Below, piece after piece: positions 51,078-61,400 of a stretch of 64,000 nucleotides of DNA. The stretch is from Haloferax mediterranei ATCC 33500. Its GTDB lineage: Archaea; Halobacteriota; Halobacteria; Halobacteriales; Haloferacaceae. Positions within the stretch are counted from its first letter, which is position 1. Each line of letters opens with the position of its first letter. Location of the stretch: the NCBI RefSeq assembly GCF_000306765.2, contig NC_017941.2:1054001-1118000 (forward strand). Direction: 5' to 3'. The notes beneath the pieces are model-generated. The model saw only the letters and a program-made list of their open reading frames with translations, searched no databases and was not told where the DNA came from. The translations under genes were made by a program, and so were the position numbers.

Positions 51078-51353
51078 CTAACGAGCCGGGAATTCGTTCA
51101 GTCGCCGATGGTGAGCCGGCCTTTCCCGCGGGCCGACGTAAAAAAACAGCGAGATAACGAGGGCGAGGCCGAACAGCACGGCGGCGAGAAGTGGCTCATT
51201 TGAGACGAAATACTGCAACACCCAGACCCCATCCTCGGGAAGCGATACAACCTGTGTGGCGGTGTTTCTGGTGTAGAGAAACGCCAGCCCGTAGCGGAAC
51301 GCGAGAGTGACCACCAACGACGACACGATTTCCCGAGGGCTGTTGACCTTCAT
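51078..51353 (-). CDS. Small two-helix membrane protein
   Basis: 91 aa from MKVNSPREIVSSLVVTLAFRYGLAFLYTRN. A second helix (LLAAVLFGLALVISLFFYVGP) and a basic tail (RERPAHHRRLNEFPAR) follow. The frame extends far upstream, but that part is not protein-like. No family recognised. Confidence 0.6.
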   Translation of the reverse strand: MKVNSPREIVSSLVVTLAFRYGLAFLYTRNTATQVVSLPEDGVWVLQYFVSNEPLLAAVLFGLALVISLFFYVGPRERPAHHRRLNEFPAR

Positions 51354-51540
51354 GGCGTCTCTCAATACACAGCAAGAGGATTCAGTGTACTCCCCGTTCG
51401 AACCACGGCCGTCGTGGCGCTTTCGTTCATTTTCAATAGCGCATATGACAGCCACGTTTAGTTGACATTTCCAAACTAACAATTCAGATTGCTTGACTGT
51501 CACGTACCCCGCGACGTTTTGACCCCACACATCGTGGAGA

Positions 51541-53058
51541 ATGGTAATGAGCGGTCGCCCTCGGGTTCCGTTAGTCTATCGCGTCGTCCGCGACCGGACG
51601 GCACAAACGTCGCCGATTGCGGTGATTCTCCTCTTGGCTATCACAGTGGTTGGGACGACAACCGTCGTCGCCTTCGGCGGGGTCGCCCTCGAAGAGACGA
51701 AACAGGAGTCACGACTCACGCGCGCCGAACACTCGATGACGCTTTTTGACTCCCGCGTCGCCATCTCCGCGCTCGGGGAAGGTGACACCCAGTACGTCGA
51801 CCTCGGCGGGACCGGCGGCGGAAGCTACGTCATCGACGACGATTCCGCCTGGATTCGCATCACACACAAGAACTACACCGACGACGGCGACGACGAAGTA
51901 CTCTACAACGAGTCACTCGGGAGCGTCGAGTACCGCGACGGCGACACGCGAATCGCTTACGAAGGCGGCGGCGTCTGGCGAACGCAGGACGGCGGGTCGA
52001 CGATGGTTTCCCCGCCGGAGTTCCACTACCGCGGGGCGACACTCACGCTCCCTATCGTCCGACTCAGCGGCGACGGCTCGGCGTCGGGTGGCGTGCGGGC
52101 GAGCGTCTCGGCGACCGAGCGCGCTCGTCGCGTGTACCCGAACGAGACGGCAAGCTACACCACCATCCCTGACAGCTACGATAATCCCGTCAGCAACGGG
52201 ACGGTCATTGTGGCAGTCCACAGCGACCACTACAAGGGATGGGCGTCGTTCTTCGAGTCACGAACGGAAGGGAATGTGACCGTTTACGATTCCAATAAGA
52301 CCGCCAGCGTCGAACTGGAAACCCTGGGTCTCGTCGGCGAGTTCCAGATGCCGAACGAGGGCACGTCGCTCGACGTTCGAGGGATGGCCGGCGACCACAA
52401 CGTCTCCACGTTCACGATTACGCTCTCGAACGACCAGCACCTCCAGAATATGGAGTGGGGGATGTACTACGACGGCGACCAGAAAGACCTCGAACTCCAC
52501 GTCCAGGCCGACGACAAGTGTAAATCTGGCAGCTACGACGGCACGTTCGACCTGACGCTCTACTACGCGACCGAAGACGACAAGTACCACGGCTGGCAGG
52601 CGAAAAACCTCGACCCGGACACCAGCGACGCCGTGAGCATCGACTGCACGACGAGCAACCCCGAAGTCACCGTCGACTTCACGAGTTCGGAGCAGATGAC
52701 GTACGGCGACATCCAGTCGGACAAAGGCTTCGGGAACCAGAACAAGTGGCACTTCGCGCCCGAAATCGTCGACGGAAGCGCCTACGACAGCGTCACCTTC
52801 GACGAGCACACCGCCGATAGCGGACAGACGTACCACAAGGGCGACGGCGACACCGCGGAGATGGCCTTCGTCGTCAACCACTACTTCTCGCTCGTCTCAC
52901 CGCAGTTCGAACTGACAGTCACGGACGGTCCAGGCAACAGCCAGAGTGTCGATGAGTCCGGGTCGAGCGGTGAACTCGTCTACGACCAAGCGGAGGGTGG
53001 CCAGTTCATCACCTTCCTGCACGTCACAGAAAACGAGGTCGAAGTCCGAGTCGAGTGA
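51541..53058 (+). CDS. Large pilin-like surface protein
   Basis: 505 aa. The N-terminus has the type IV pilin pattern: basic leader, then AQTSPIAVILLLAITVVGTTTVVAFGG, with a QxSP start of the hydrophobic segment as in Haloferax pilins cut by PibD. The long ectodomain is beta-rich. It has seven N-glycosylation sequons (NYT, NES, NET, NGT, NVT, NKT, NVS) and two cysteines (DKCKSG, IDCTTS) that could form a disulfide. It converges on the pilus operon. Adhesin or minor pilin tip protein is inferred. Confidence 0.75.
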   Translation: MVMSGRPRVPLVYRVVRDRTAQTSPIAVILLLAITVVGTTTVVAFGGVALEETKQESRLTRAEHSMTLFDSRVAISALGEGDTQYVDLGGTGGGSYVIDDDSAWIRITHKNYTDDGDDEVLYNESLGSVEYRDGDTRIAYEGGGVWRTQDGGSTMVSPPEFHYRGATLTLPIVRLSGDGSASGGVRASVSATERARRVYPNETASYTTIPDSYDNPVSNGTVIVAVHSDHYKGWASFFESRTEGNVTVYDSNKTASVELETLGLVGEFQMPNEGTSLDVRGMAGDHNVSTFTITLSNDQHLQNMEWGMYYDGDQKDLELHVQADDKCKSGSYDGTFDLTLYYATEDDKYHGWQAKNLDPDTSDAVSIDCTTSNPEVTVDFTSSEQMTYGDIQSDKGFGNQNKWHFAPEIVDGSAYDSVTFDEHTADSGQTYHKGDGDTAEMAFVVNHYFSLVSPQFELTVTDGPGNSQSVDESGSSGELVYDQAEGGQFITFLHVTENEVEVRVE

Positions 53059-53062
53059 GGGT

Positions 53063-53076
53063 AAATAAAAAAAAGA
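53063..53076 (-). terminator. Oligo-T terminator of the pilus operon
   Basis: On the minus strand the sequence just past the last pilin-like gene reads tctctttttttttattta-like, with eight T in a row (53067-53074), as expected for an archaeal terminator. It also lies just after the stop of the convergent gene. Confidence 0.6.
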
Positions 53077-53080
53077 GAAC

Positions 53081-53857
53081 TCAGTCCGCGAACGTCAGGT
53101 CGACCGCGGTCGAGACGACGTACACCCGTTCCGCGCCGTCGACATAGCAGGAAACGCTCGGGTAGTCATCGGAAGTCGCGGGTGCGACGACAGGGTCGCA
53201 GGTCACGTCCGGTCGGCGTGATAACTCGTCGCGCCAAAGCGCGGCCCGGGGGGAACGAACGGTGATGTTCACGTCGTACTGGCCCTCAGACCGGGCCGCG
53301 AGCACGTTACTCGCCGCCTTGTCGGCGCGGACGAGAAACGTCCCCGACCCACCGACGGCCGTCGTCGCCGATTCGTCCGGGCGCGTCACGAACGCCGGAA
53401 TCAGCACGCGGTCCTGCGTGAGGACGAGCGACGGCGTTCGGACGAACGTCCCACTGTTTCCGCGCGTGCGGAGCAGTGCGTCGAAGACATAGACGAGTCG
53501 TTCCTCACTCGTATCGGCTTCGTAGACGACCGGCGAGACTTCGTACGTATTCGTGAAGTTGACCGACGAGTCCGTCGTCAACTCGCCGGAGATGACGAAC
53601 TCGACAGGAGTGTCGAGATACAGTCGGGCTTCTTCGACTTTTACTTCCGTCGCACGACTCGGCGCGCCGCGGTCCGCGATGTCCTCCATGTTGTCGCCCA
53701 AAATGTCGAATGCCCGCTCGGCGTTGTTGACCCGCTCTACGTCACGGGTGTCTTGCAGGCCGGCCATCCCGATGGTCGTGACCACGGCAACCGTCGAGAG
53801 AATGATGGCGAAGACGAAGACGAACCCGAGTGTGTCGCTCACACCCCGGTCGTTCAT
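53081..53857 (-). CDS. Pilin-like protein (DUF7289-like), last gene of pilus operon
   Basis: 258 aa from MNDRGVSDTLGFVFVFAIILSTVAVVTTIG: a short leader with RGVSDTLG then one hydrophobic helix, the class III pilin layout. The ectodomain starts ERVNNAERAFDILGDNMEDIADRG and is beta-rich, with two Cys (DVTCDPV, SVSCYV). The ATG at 53857 overlaps the preceding gene by ATGA; the longer frame upstream only crosses that gene. Confidence 0.8.
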   Translation of the reverse strand: MNDRGVSDTLGFVFVFAIILSTVAVVTTIGMAGLQDTRDVERVNNAERAFDILGDNMEDIADRGAPSRATEVKVEEARLYLDTPVEFVISGELTTDSSVNFTNTYEVSPVVYEADTSEERLVYVFDALLRTRGNSGTFVRTPSLVLTQDRVLIPAFVTRPDESATTAVGGSGTFLVRADKAASNVLAARSEGQYDVNITVRSPRAALWRDELSRRPDVTCDPVVAPATSDDYPSVSCYVDGAERVYVVSTAVDLTFAD

Positions 53858-54309
53858 GCGCCCACCTCCAGCGTTCCGGACGCCGTGTCGTAGGTGACGA
53901 ACACGTCGCCGCCATCGACCCGACCGGCGTCGAGTGGCGCGGTCGTCTTCACCGGGACACGAACCGTCAGACTCGGGTCTGTCGACGTAAGTACGAGTTC
54001 GTTCGGCGACCCCGGCACGATTTCGATGGTATACGTCGTGCCAGCCACACGCGGCGGGAGCTGAACCGTCGCGTTGACGCTTGTCTTTCCACCGTCGGAT
54101 GCGACGCGGTCGACCGATTCGATACCAGCAGCCAACCGGTTTCCGATAACGTCGAGTTCTGTTTCGGTGACTCGGGCGTGTTCGTCGGAGACGAATCCGC
54201 CGGCGGCGACCATCAGCCCAGAGACGAGGACGACGGTGATAGTCAGCGTGAGAACGTAGCTGAGTGCCGTCGAAACGCCGCGGGCGGTCGAGCGCGAACG
54301 AAGCCTCAT
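53854..54309 (-). CDS. Pilin-like protein (DUF7266-like)
   Basis: 151 aa. MRLRSRSTARGVSTALSYVLTLTITVVLVSGLMVAAGGFV is a basic leader plus helix, followed by a beta-sandwich-like domain (TTYTIEIVPGSPNELVLTS, then VRVPVKTTAP). Overlaps both neighbours by ATGA. Minor pilin role inferred from the leader and the operon. Confidence 0.8.
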   Translation of the reverse strand: MRLRSRSTARGVSTALSYVLTLTITVVLVSGLMVAAGGFVSDEHARVTETELDVIGNRLAAGIESVDRVASDGGKTSVNATVQLPPRVAGTTYTIEIVPGSPNELVLTSTDPSLTVRVPVKTTAPLDAGRVDGGDVFVTYDTASGTLEVGA

Positions 54310-55253
54310 GTAATCTCACCCGGTGCGACCCGAACTTCTCTAGAGACGTACGTCTCGCCGGTCTGGTAGACGTACGACACGTTCACGGCGTACAGCGCCT
54401 CTTCGGCGACCGGCGACGAGCCACTGTCCGCCGGTTCGTATTTCGCGGCGTCGAAGACGGTACTGTTCGTCTTGTTGACAAACAGTTCGTAGGTGCCTTC
54501 GGCCTGTGTCGAACTGCGATAGGTCACTGTCGTCTTGCCGCTGAGGTCGGTCTGAACAGTATCGAGGGGGTCACACGCCGTCCCGTTGAGTTCCCCTGCG
54601 GGAACGTCGAGTCTGACGTAATCGCCCGAGTCGGCGGCGACACTACACGTCGAACGCGACCCGCTAGCGTCCTCGACCGTCACGAAGACGTGTGTCGAAT
54701 CTCGGTACACTTCCGTTTCGACCTGCGCACTTCCGTCGTCCAAGACGAGTTCGAACGCCGACCCGCTGCTCGTCGCCAGCGAGTCGCGCGAGACGTTGAA
54801 CCGAACGCCGCGGACGCCGACGTCGGTTGCGAGTGTCCAGTCACCCGAGCCGCTTCGGTCCGTGAAGTCCCGCGTCGAATCCGACTGCGAGATTCGAGTT
54901 CCATCGACGCGGTCGGTGCGCGAAGCGTTTGTCACCGCCCCTCTGACGGCGGTGAGTGTGGCGGCGGTATCGCTCCAGTTTCCAAGGGCCAAGTCGAACG
55001 CATCGGTGAGCGACGAGTAGGACCCGCCATCGCGGTTCACTTCGTCGAGGAGTTCTCCCGCGCCCATCTCGACAGCGCCGCCGTGATTTACGGCTCCGTC
55101 GAGATTCGTGTCAGTCGTTCGCGTCGCGAGGTTCTCCGTGTATATCGCCGTGTTGAGCGTCAGTGCGAGGCCGACGAGGAGGACTGCGATTGCGAGGGCT
55201 GAGACGAGCATGAGTTGCCCGCGGTCGTCTCCGTCTCCGGTTACATCCGCCAT
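54306..55253 (-). CDS. Pilus-operon exported protein (DUF7261-like)
   Basis: 315 aa. DDRGQLMLVSALAIAVLLVGLALTLNTAIYTENLATR: RGQ followed by a long helix, as in TadE/G-type pseudopilins. A large beta-rich ectodomain with sequons (NAS, NVS, NGT, NKT, NST) and paired cysteines (RSTCSVA, GTACDPL) follows. It overlaps the previous gene by 13 bp and the next by ATGA. Confidence 0.8.
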   Translation of the reverse strand: MADVTGDGDDRGQLMLVSALAIAVLLVGLALTLNTAIYTENLATRTTDTNLDGAVNHGGAVEMGAGELLDEVNRDGGSYSSLTDAFDLALGNWSDTAATLTAVRGAVTNASRTDRVDGTRISQSDSTRDFTDRSGSGDWTLATDVGVRGVRFNVSRDSLATSSGSAFELVLDDGSAQVETEVYRDSTHVFVTVEDASGSRSTCSVAADSGDYVRLDVPAGELNGTACDPLDTVQTDLSGKTTVTYRSSTQAEGTYELFVNKTNSTVFDAAKYEPADSGSSPVAEEALYAVNVSYVYQTGETYVSREVRVAPGEIT

Positions 55254-55876
55254 ACGACCACCTCCACGTTGACGAGGGCGTAGAGCGGGCCGGAACTCCC
55301 GTCTTGGACGAAGTACGTCTCGTCGGCAGCATCGTCTACGGACCGGAGCGTGTCTCTGGACCGGACAGCACGGTCGGCACCGCCGGGACCAGTTCCCGGT
55401 TTGTAGAGCGTATCGTTGTCGTCCAGACTCACCAAGCGAGTCCGCGAGACGGCGTGGTCACTCGGGTCACCCATGTAGACCAGTCGCGTCGTCCGGCGGA
55501 CCTCGCGGTCCCGAAGGTAGTGAACGTAGACGTTGAAGGCGATGCCGCGCTCTAAGAACGACTGGTCGAGCATCGCCCCGAAGGACGTCGGCGGGCCGCC
55601 ATCGACGTAGTATCCTTCCGCCCCGGAGTCGTAGAAGCTCCCGTTTTCCGGATGGGTGAAAAGGACGGTCCGTTTCAGCGTCCCGTTTTCGGCGGCCGCG
55701 GTCAGAATACCGTCTGCGACCGCTGCCTGTTGGTTCTCGATGTGCTGGCTCGACGTACTCGCAGTCAGCGGCGTCACGGCAGTTACCTGCAGCGCGAAGG
55801 TAACGCTCGCGAGCAGGACCGTCGCCGCGACAAACGCTTCGAGCGCGTGTGCCTGTGCGCGGGACACGGTCACCAC
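55241..55876 (-). CDS. Pilus-operon exported protein (DUF7288-like)
   Basis: 211 aa. The start is a GTG (two adjacent GTGs at 55876 and 55873), giving SRAQAHALEAFVAATVLLASVTFALQVTAV, a single N-terminal helix preceded by RAQA(H)ALE, again pilin-like. The ectodomain contains QHIENQQAAVADGILTAAAENGTL. Overlaps upstream and downstream genes. Confidence 0.78.
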   Translation of the reverse strand: MVTVSRAQAHALEAFVAATVLLASVTFALQVTAVTPLTASTSSQHIENQQAAVADGILTAAAENGTLKRTVLFTHPENGSFYDSGAEGYYVDGGPPTSFGAMLDQSFLERGIAFNVYVHYLRDREVRRTTRLVYMGDPSDHAVSRTRLVSLDDNDTLYKPGTGPGGADRAVRSRDTLRSVDDAADETYFVQDGSSGPLYALVNVEVVVWRM

Positions 55877-56367
55877 ACCCTCACCGTCAACTCGTGCAGT
55901 GCGCCGTCGAGGAGGACCGCACGGCGGGCCGAGACGACGCTTCGAGAGGTTGGAACCGGTTTACCCGTTGTATCGACGACCGTTCCGTGCCGTGAGAGCG
56001 TGACGTTCATCCCGTAGGAGTCGTCGATGCCGGTGGCGATGTTCGGGTCGGCGTTGTCGTAGTGACAGCCTGTGGGTGGCGGATTGCCATCGAAGAAGGC
56101 GTCCGTGCACGTCTCGTTGAGGACGTTCGGCTGTTCGGACTCGACGAGGAGATTTCGGGTGAGCGAGTCGGCCGCGCGGTTGGCGACGAGCGGTCGGTCC
56201 TGTTCCGCCTCGAACGGGTCGAGAATCTGTGGGATGGTCCCGACGACCCACGCGACGGCGAGAAGGAAGATACCGACGCCGATGGCGAAGTCGACAGTCG
56301 TCTGCGCGCGGGTTGCCCAGCGGTCACCGCTTCCAGCGTTCGCGTTCGCTCGCCGGCGTCGATTCAT
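55870..56367 (-). CDS. Pilus-operon exported protein (DUF7287-like)
   Basis: 165 aa from MNRRRRANANAGSGDRWATRAQTTVDFAIGVGIFLLAVAWVVGTI: basic leader, RAQTTVDFAIG helix start, then one hydrophobic helix. The ectodomain has two cysteines (NETCTDAFF, PTGCHYDN) and sequons. The ATG overlaps the tadC stop (TGATG), so the long upstream frame is a shadow. Confidence 0.8.
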   Translation of the reverse strand: MNRRRRANANAGSGDRWATRAQTTVDFAIGVGIFLLAVAWVVGTIPQILDPFEAEQDRPLVANRAADSLTRNLLVESEQPNVLNETCTDAFFDGNPPPTGCHYDNADPNIATGIDDSYGMNVTLSRHGTVVDTTGKPVPTSRSVVSARRAVLLDGALHELTVRVW

Positions 56368-58409
56368 CAGCCAACCACCGTCCACACGCCGAGTGCGAGC
56401 GTCTGCAGGATGACGACGAATTTGACCCCCGCGAGGAGGTCGGCGCTGCGGATGTAGCCGCTGATGAACCCTGAGAGCATCGCCTGAATGGTGACGCCGT
56501 GGAAGAACAGAAGCGAGAGCAGGTCCGGGTCGATGGCCCCGCCGAAGTCCGGGCCGCCAGTTGCCCCGCCGCCCGAACTGGACGCCTGCGTCGAGAGTCC
56601 GGCCATCACGTCGAGGAACTGCGTTTTGAGGATGGCCATGACCGCGAGAAGCGTGATGTAGGTCATGAGGATGATGGCGACCTGCATCCGGGTCCGCGAG
56701 ATGCGCTCGCGCTCGATATCGTCTTGATTTTCGGAAGCCTGTGCCGCCGTCGTCAGTACCTCCGTAATCTGGCTGGACGCCTCCTGTGCCTTGGTGATGA
56801 GTTTGACTGTCCGGGCGAGACGCGGGATGTGATACTTGTTGTTGAACTCGACGAGCGCCTCCCTGAGGCTCATCCCGTAGTGAACCTTCGCGTACATGAC
56901 TTCGAACTCGTCCGCGAGTTTGCCTGACGAGGTATCTGAGACGGTCTTGATGGATTCGAGGAGCGTCTGTCCGGTGTCGTTCGCGCTGGACAGCTTTCGG
57001 AGGTTGTCGGAGAGTTTTCCCGTAATCGCCGACCGAGAGTGAACGCTCCACTCGTGGAAGGCGGTTAGCGGGACGGCTATCAGGTAGACCGGGACGTAAA
57101 ACCAGATGAATGTCCCCCAGACCGGTTTCGCAATCATTCCGTCCCACGTCGTCGGAGCGGTCCCACCGACGACACCGATAGCGAGGAGCACTGCGGCCGC
57201 AGGCACCGTCAACGTGAGCGTGAACATCGGGTACCGTTTGAAGAACAGGTGCGGTTGGCGCAGGAGTACCTTCGTCTTGAACGTCCCTTCGCGGGATTTG
57301 ATGCGCGAGAACAGGCTAAAATCGCCGACGTACGATTCGACGAGACCCATGTGGACGAGTCCTTCTCGCTGTTGGCCCTGCAGGCGGTCGCTTTCGTCTT
57401 CAGGGCTGAGGAAGCCGTCGCCCGTTTCGTCCTGTTTGACCGTCGAGACGAGGACGAGAAAGCCAACCCCAGTCAGTGGAATGAGCCCGTAGACCGTCGC
57501 GTAGAGGAGTTCCTGCTGTGCCTTCCCGAGCATGCTCATGATGACGAGAATGATGATAAGAAGCAGCGGGAACAGCGACAGCGTCATGTACATCTCGCCG
57601 AACAGCTCCATGGTTTCCAGGGTCTGTTCTTGCTGTTGTTTAGCCGTTCGGAGGTGCTTGTCCTTCTTGTCGTCGAGGAAACCCTGCATGTCGCCGCCGG
57701 AGTTGACGATAGAGAGCATGTCCGTGAGGAACTGCGCGAGTTCGTCGGAGGGCGTCAACACCGCCTGTTGTCGGATGGCGTTTCGGTAGTCGGTGCCGAA
57801 ATACTCCGTCTCCTGAACGATGCTCTGGAACTCCCGCGAAACCTCGCCGTAGGTGTCTTCGGCCCGTGCCATCGCTTCCAGAATCTCCAGTTGGTTCAGC
57901 CCACCGACCGACAGGGCGTACATGAACGAAATCGAATCCGAAAGGAGCATGTTGATCTCTCGCTTGCGGGACGACGCCTTCGAGTACGGTATCGCGACGA
58001 GTGTCCCGAATCCGGTTCCGAAGCCGACCGACCCGAATACGATGCCCGAGATGACGACGGCAGCGGGCATCGCAAGCGACCGGAGGAGGTTCGCCGTCGA
58101 CTCACTCGCCACGGGAATGCCCAGACTCAGCGACTCGGCCGAGATGAGCCCGAGTGCGAAGACGCCGTAGCCGACGAGCATTCCGACGAACCACAGTGCG
58201 AAACCGACGAGGACGCCGATAGCGAGTGCCCGCGAAAGGTAGAGTTCGACAGTGTTCGGCATCCGCGCCTGCTGGAGTTTCTCTTCGATGTCGGCGACGA
58301 ACTCGCCGTCTTCGTCGAAGAGGAGTTGGAACAGCGGGTAGAACGCGTCGCCGAGCGTGTCCGTGCTGCGGTCGAGCCCACCGGATGTGCCCGAGTCGAT
58401 GTTGCTCAT
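56367..58409 (-). CDS. tadC: Type IV pilus assembly membrane protein (TadC/PilC, T2SSF)
   Basis: 680 aa, a tandem of two T2SSF modules as in archaeal pilus platforms. Each has helical cytoplasmic domains (LLSDSISFMYALSVGGLNQLEILEAMAR and LLESIKTVSDTSSGKLADEFEVMYAKVHYGMSLREAL) and a membrane part. About nine helices in total. It directly abuts tadA with no gap. This is the membrane anchor that the TadA ATPase drives. Confidence 0.93.
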   Translation of the reverse strand: MSNIDSGTSGGLDRSTDTLGDAFYPLFQLLFDEDGEFVADIEEKLQQARMPNTVELYLSRALAIGVLVGFALWFVGMLVGYGVFALGLISAESLSLGIPVASESTANLLRSLAMPAAVVISGIVFGSVGFGTGFGTLVAIPYSKASSRKREINMLLSDSISFMYALSVGGLNQLEILEAMARAEDTYGEVSREFQSIVQETEYFGTDYRNAIRQQAVLTPSDELAQFLTDMLSIVNSGGDMQGFLDDKKDKHLRTAKQQQEQTLETMELFGEMYMTLSLFPLLLIIILVIMSMLGKAQQELLYATVYGLIPLTGVGFLVLVSTVKQDETGDGFLSPEDESDRLQGQQREGLVHMGLVESYVGDFSLFSRIKSREGTFKTKVLLRQPHLFFKRYPMFTLTLTVPAAAVLLAIGVVGGTAPTTWDGMIAKPVWGTFIWFYVPVYLIAVPLTAFHEWSVHSRSAITGKLSDNLRKLSSANDTGQTLLESIKTVSDTSSGKLADEFEVMYAKVHYGMSLREALVEFNNKYHIPRLARTVKLITKAQEASSQITEVLTTAAQASENQDDIERERISRTRMQVAIILMTYITLLAVMAILKTQFLDVMAGLSTQASSSGGGATGGPDFGGAIDPDLLSLLFFHGVTIQAMLSGFISGYIRSADLLAGVKFVVILQTLALGVWTVVG

Positions 58410-61400
58410 CTACTCGTCCTCACCGGAGCCGGTCGGCTGTTCGTCCGCGTTCTCGTCAGAATCGGTCGGCTGTTCGTCCGCGTTTTCACCCGTCCCTTCA
58501 CCGTCGGCGGTGGCCGCCGTCTCGTCTACTGGGTCGGGTGACGTTTCGCCGTCCGATTCGGCCGCCTGCTCGTCTGAGCCTTCACCTCCTGATTCGGCTC
58601 TCTGCTTGTTGGACTCGTTCGCAGTTGGGGTGTCGGTCTCCGCGGCTTCGAAGCCGCCCCAGGTCTCGTCGTCTGCGGTGTGGCTTTCGGTCGGGTCGTC
58701 GTGGGTCGACTGGTCGTACTCTGGTTCATCATGTGTCAACTGGTCGTACCCTGATTCGTCGTGAGCCGGGCTACTGTGACTCGTGTCACCCGCTTTTGAC
58801 TCCCCGAGACCGAATGCACCGAAGAAGTCGTCGAGGTCGACATCGTCGTCGTTGGGGTCGGGGAACGACGGTGCGCTCTCATTGAAATCGAAGTGGTCGT
58901 CGGCGTCAACGTCAGACTCCTGAATCGAGTTCCACAGGTCGTCAGCCGACCCACTCTCGGCATCGTCGGGCCCCGATTCGAGCGCCGGGGTTTCGTCCTC
59001 ACCGTCGAGTGATGACGGGCCGTCGTCGCCCGCAATTTCGGGCGTTTCGTCGCCTTCGTCAAGTTCTGAGCGTTCGGTTCCTTCGTCGAGTTCGGGGTCA
59101 GTTGTCGCCTCTTCGAGTGCGTCGAGTTCGGCGTGCTGTGCGGGGTCTGCTTCCACGTCCGGTTCGTTACGCATGTGCCCGAGTGCCTCTGCGACCTCGC
59201 CGACGTCGCGGCCACGGTAGTCGGGGAATAGCTCTTCTTCGGCCCGACGGAGAATCTTCTTGGCCAGCTTTCGGACGTGTTCCGGCGGCTCCGGTCGCGG
59301 GACCATCGCCTCACTTTCGGGGTCGATATTGATGTGGACTGACTCCATCTCGCGAAGGTCTTCGAGACTGCGTTCGAGGTCGTCGGTCGCCATCAGGCCG
59401 ATGATGGTGTCTTGGTCGTTGATGAACGCCTGAAACGTCGCTGCGACCTGCGTATACGTGTTGAGACCGCGGTCGATGAGGTACGCGAGGATGACCTGCC
59501 GCTTGAATATCTCCAGTTCGAGTGTCTCCTGATTCCACCCGCGGTCGAATTTGATTTCTTCGAGCGTGTTCGACGACCCCATCTGGAGGAATTCGTCCGT
59601 CTCGGCTTGCCACTGATATACGTCCTGAACGTTGATTTCGTCGTTTTCGGGGTCGTAGTGGTTGATTTCGGTGAGCGACTTGTTTCGGCGTACCTTGTTG
59701 CCGCCGACCCGCGTCGATGTCTGGATAGAGACGAGGTCGAGCGCGGTGAACATCGTCTTCGAGACGTTGATTGGCGCGGTCGTGAATCGCTTGAGCACCT
59801 CGCCGACCGAGTCGGCGTGGAACGTCGTGTAGGTAGTGTGCCCCGTCGACATGACCTGAAAGAGTGTCCGGCCTTCTTCGCCGCGAATCTCGCCCATGAC
59901 GATGTAGTCGGGGCGCTGGCGAAGCGCGGCTTCGAGCAGGTCGAACTCGTCTACGTCACCTTTGTCGTCGTCAGCAAACGACGGGCGGGTGACGGAGGCA
60001 ATCCAATTCCGCTGGGGGAGTTCGACCTCACGGGTGTCCTCGATGGAGACGATTTTCGTATTCGACGGGATGAAAAGCGAGACTGCGTTGAGCGAGGTGG
60101 TCTTCCCGGATGCGGTGCCACCTGCGAAAATCAGGCTCTTGTCGTTCTCGATACAGAGCCACAGGAACGCCATCTCTTCGAGCGAGAACGTCGACCAGTT
60201 GATGAGGTCAATGGGCGTGAACGGAACGTCCTTGAACTGCCGGATGGTGTAGTTGGTTCCGTGGTCGGACACCTCACGGCCGAGCGTGAGTTGCGCACGC
60301 GACCCGTCGGGGAGCGTCGCGTCCACCTGTGGCCGTCGCTTCGAGATACCTTTGCCGGACCGCTGAGCGAGTTTGACGACGAAATCGTCGAGTTCGCCCT
60401 CGCCGTGATAGACGTTCGAGATTATCTGTTCGTAGTCGGAGTGGTAGACGAACACCGGCGAGTTGTAGCCGTCACACGAGATGTCCTCGACGTTGATGTC
60501 GTGTTTGATACCGTCGATGCGTTCGTACCCGATGAAGTCGCGACGGAGATAGTACTGCATCTTCCGAACCTGATAGTCGTTCAGGTCGTCGGCGTCGTCG
60601 GCGAGGACCGCCGATTCCGGGCGGGCCGCGATGCCGTCGATTCCGCCGAGTGGGTCATCGTCACCAGAATCTTGGCTTCCTCCGCCGAAGATGCTCCCCA
60701 GCCCGAATCGCGAGCCTAAGCCACCGAAACGCTGTTTTTGGTTGCCAGTGGTCGACGTACTCGTATCGTCACCGCCGCCGAAGAGACCGTCTAACCCGAG
60801 TCGAGAGACGAGACCCGAAGCGTCGGATTCGTCGTTGTCGACACTGTCTCCCGAAGAGTTGGGCGCGTCGTAGAGGTCGTAGCGAGACAGCAGTTCGTAG
60901 GTCTGTGCTTCGATGACCCGACCACGGTTGTCCGGACCGCCCTCGACGACGCTGTCGTCGCCGTATTTAATCGCGGTTCGAAGCTTGCTCGTGAGGAACT
61001 CAGTCAGGTCGTCTTCGATGCGATTCAAGTGCGGTTCGACGACGTAGTACTTCGTCTCGTTTTCCTTGACCGAGTGAAAGAGGATGACGAACGCGTAGGG
61101 CTTGTTGACCCAGTACCGCTCGACTTCGCGGAAGTGCGTCTTCTTCTCCATCGGAACCGCTTTTTCGAGGTCGTAGCGATTCGCCAGCGTCGTCGTTCCG
61201 TCTGCGCTCGAAAAGAACGCGTCTTCGTCGAGGTCGGGGTCGACATCGACGGTCCGCTCTTCGATTACCGCGTTGAGTTCTTCGGCCCGCTGTCCACCCC
61301 GTGCGAGCGCGTTCTCGATATAGTCGGGGTCGAATCCGAGGGCGTCTTCGGCGTCGAAGCGGACGATTTTACCCTCGTCGTCGCGTGGGCGCGAGCCGTC

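Noticed and set aside
57249..58541. 430-aa plus-strand frame opposite tadC/tadA
   Set aside because: No domain pattern; the minus strand encodes the T2SSF protein.
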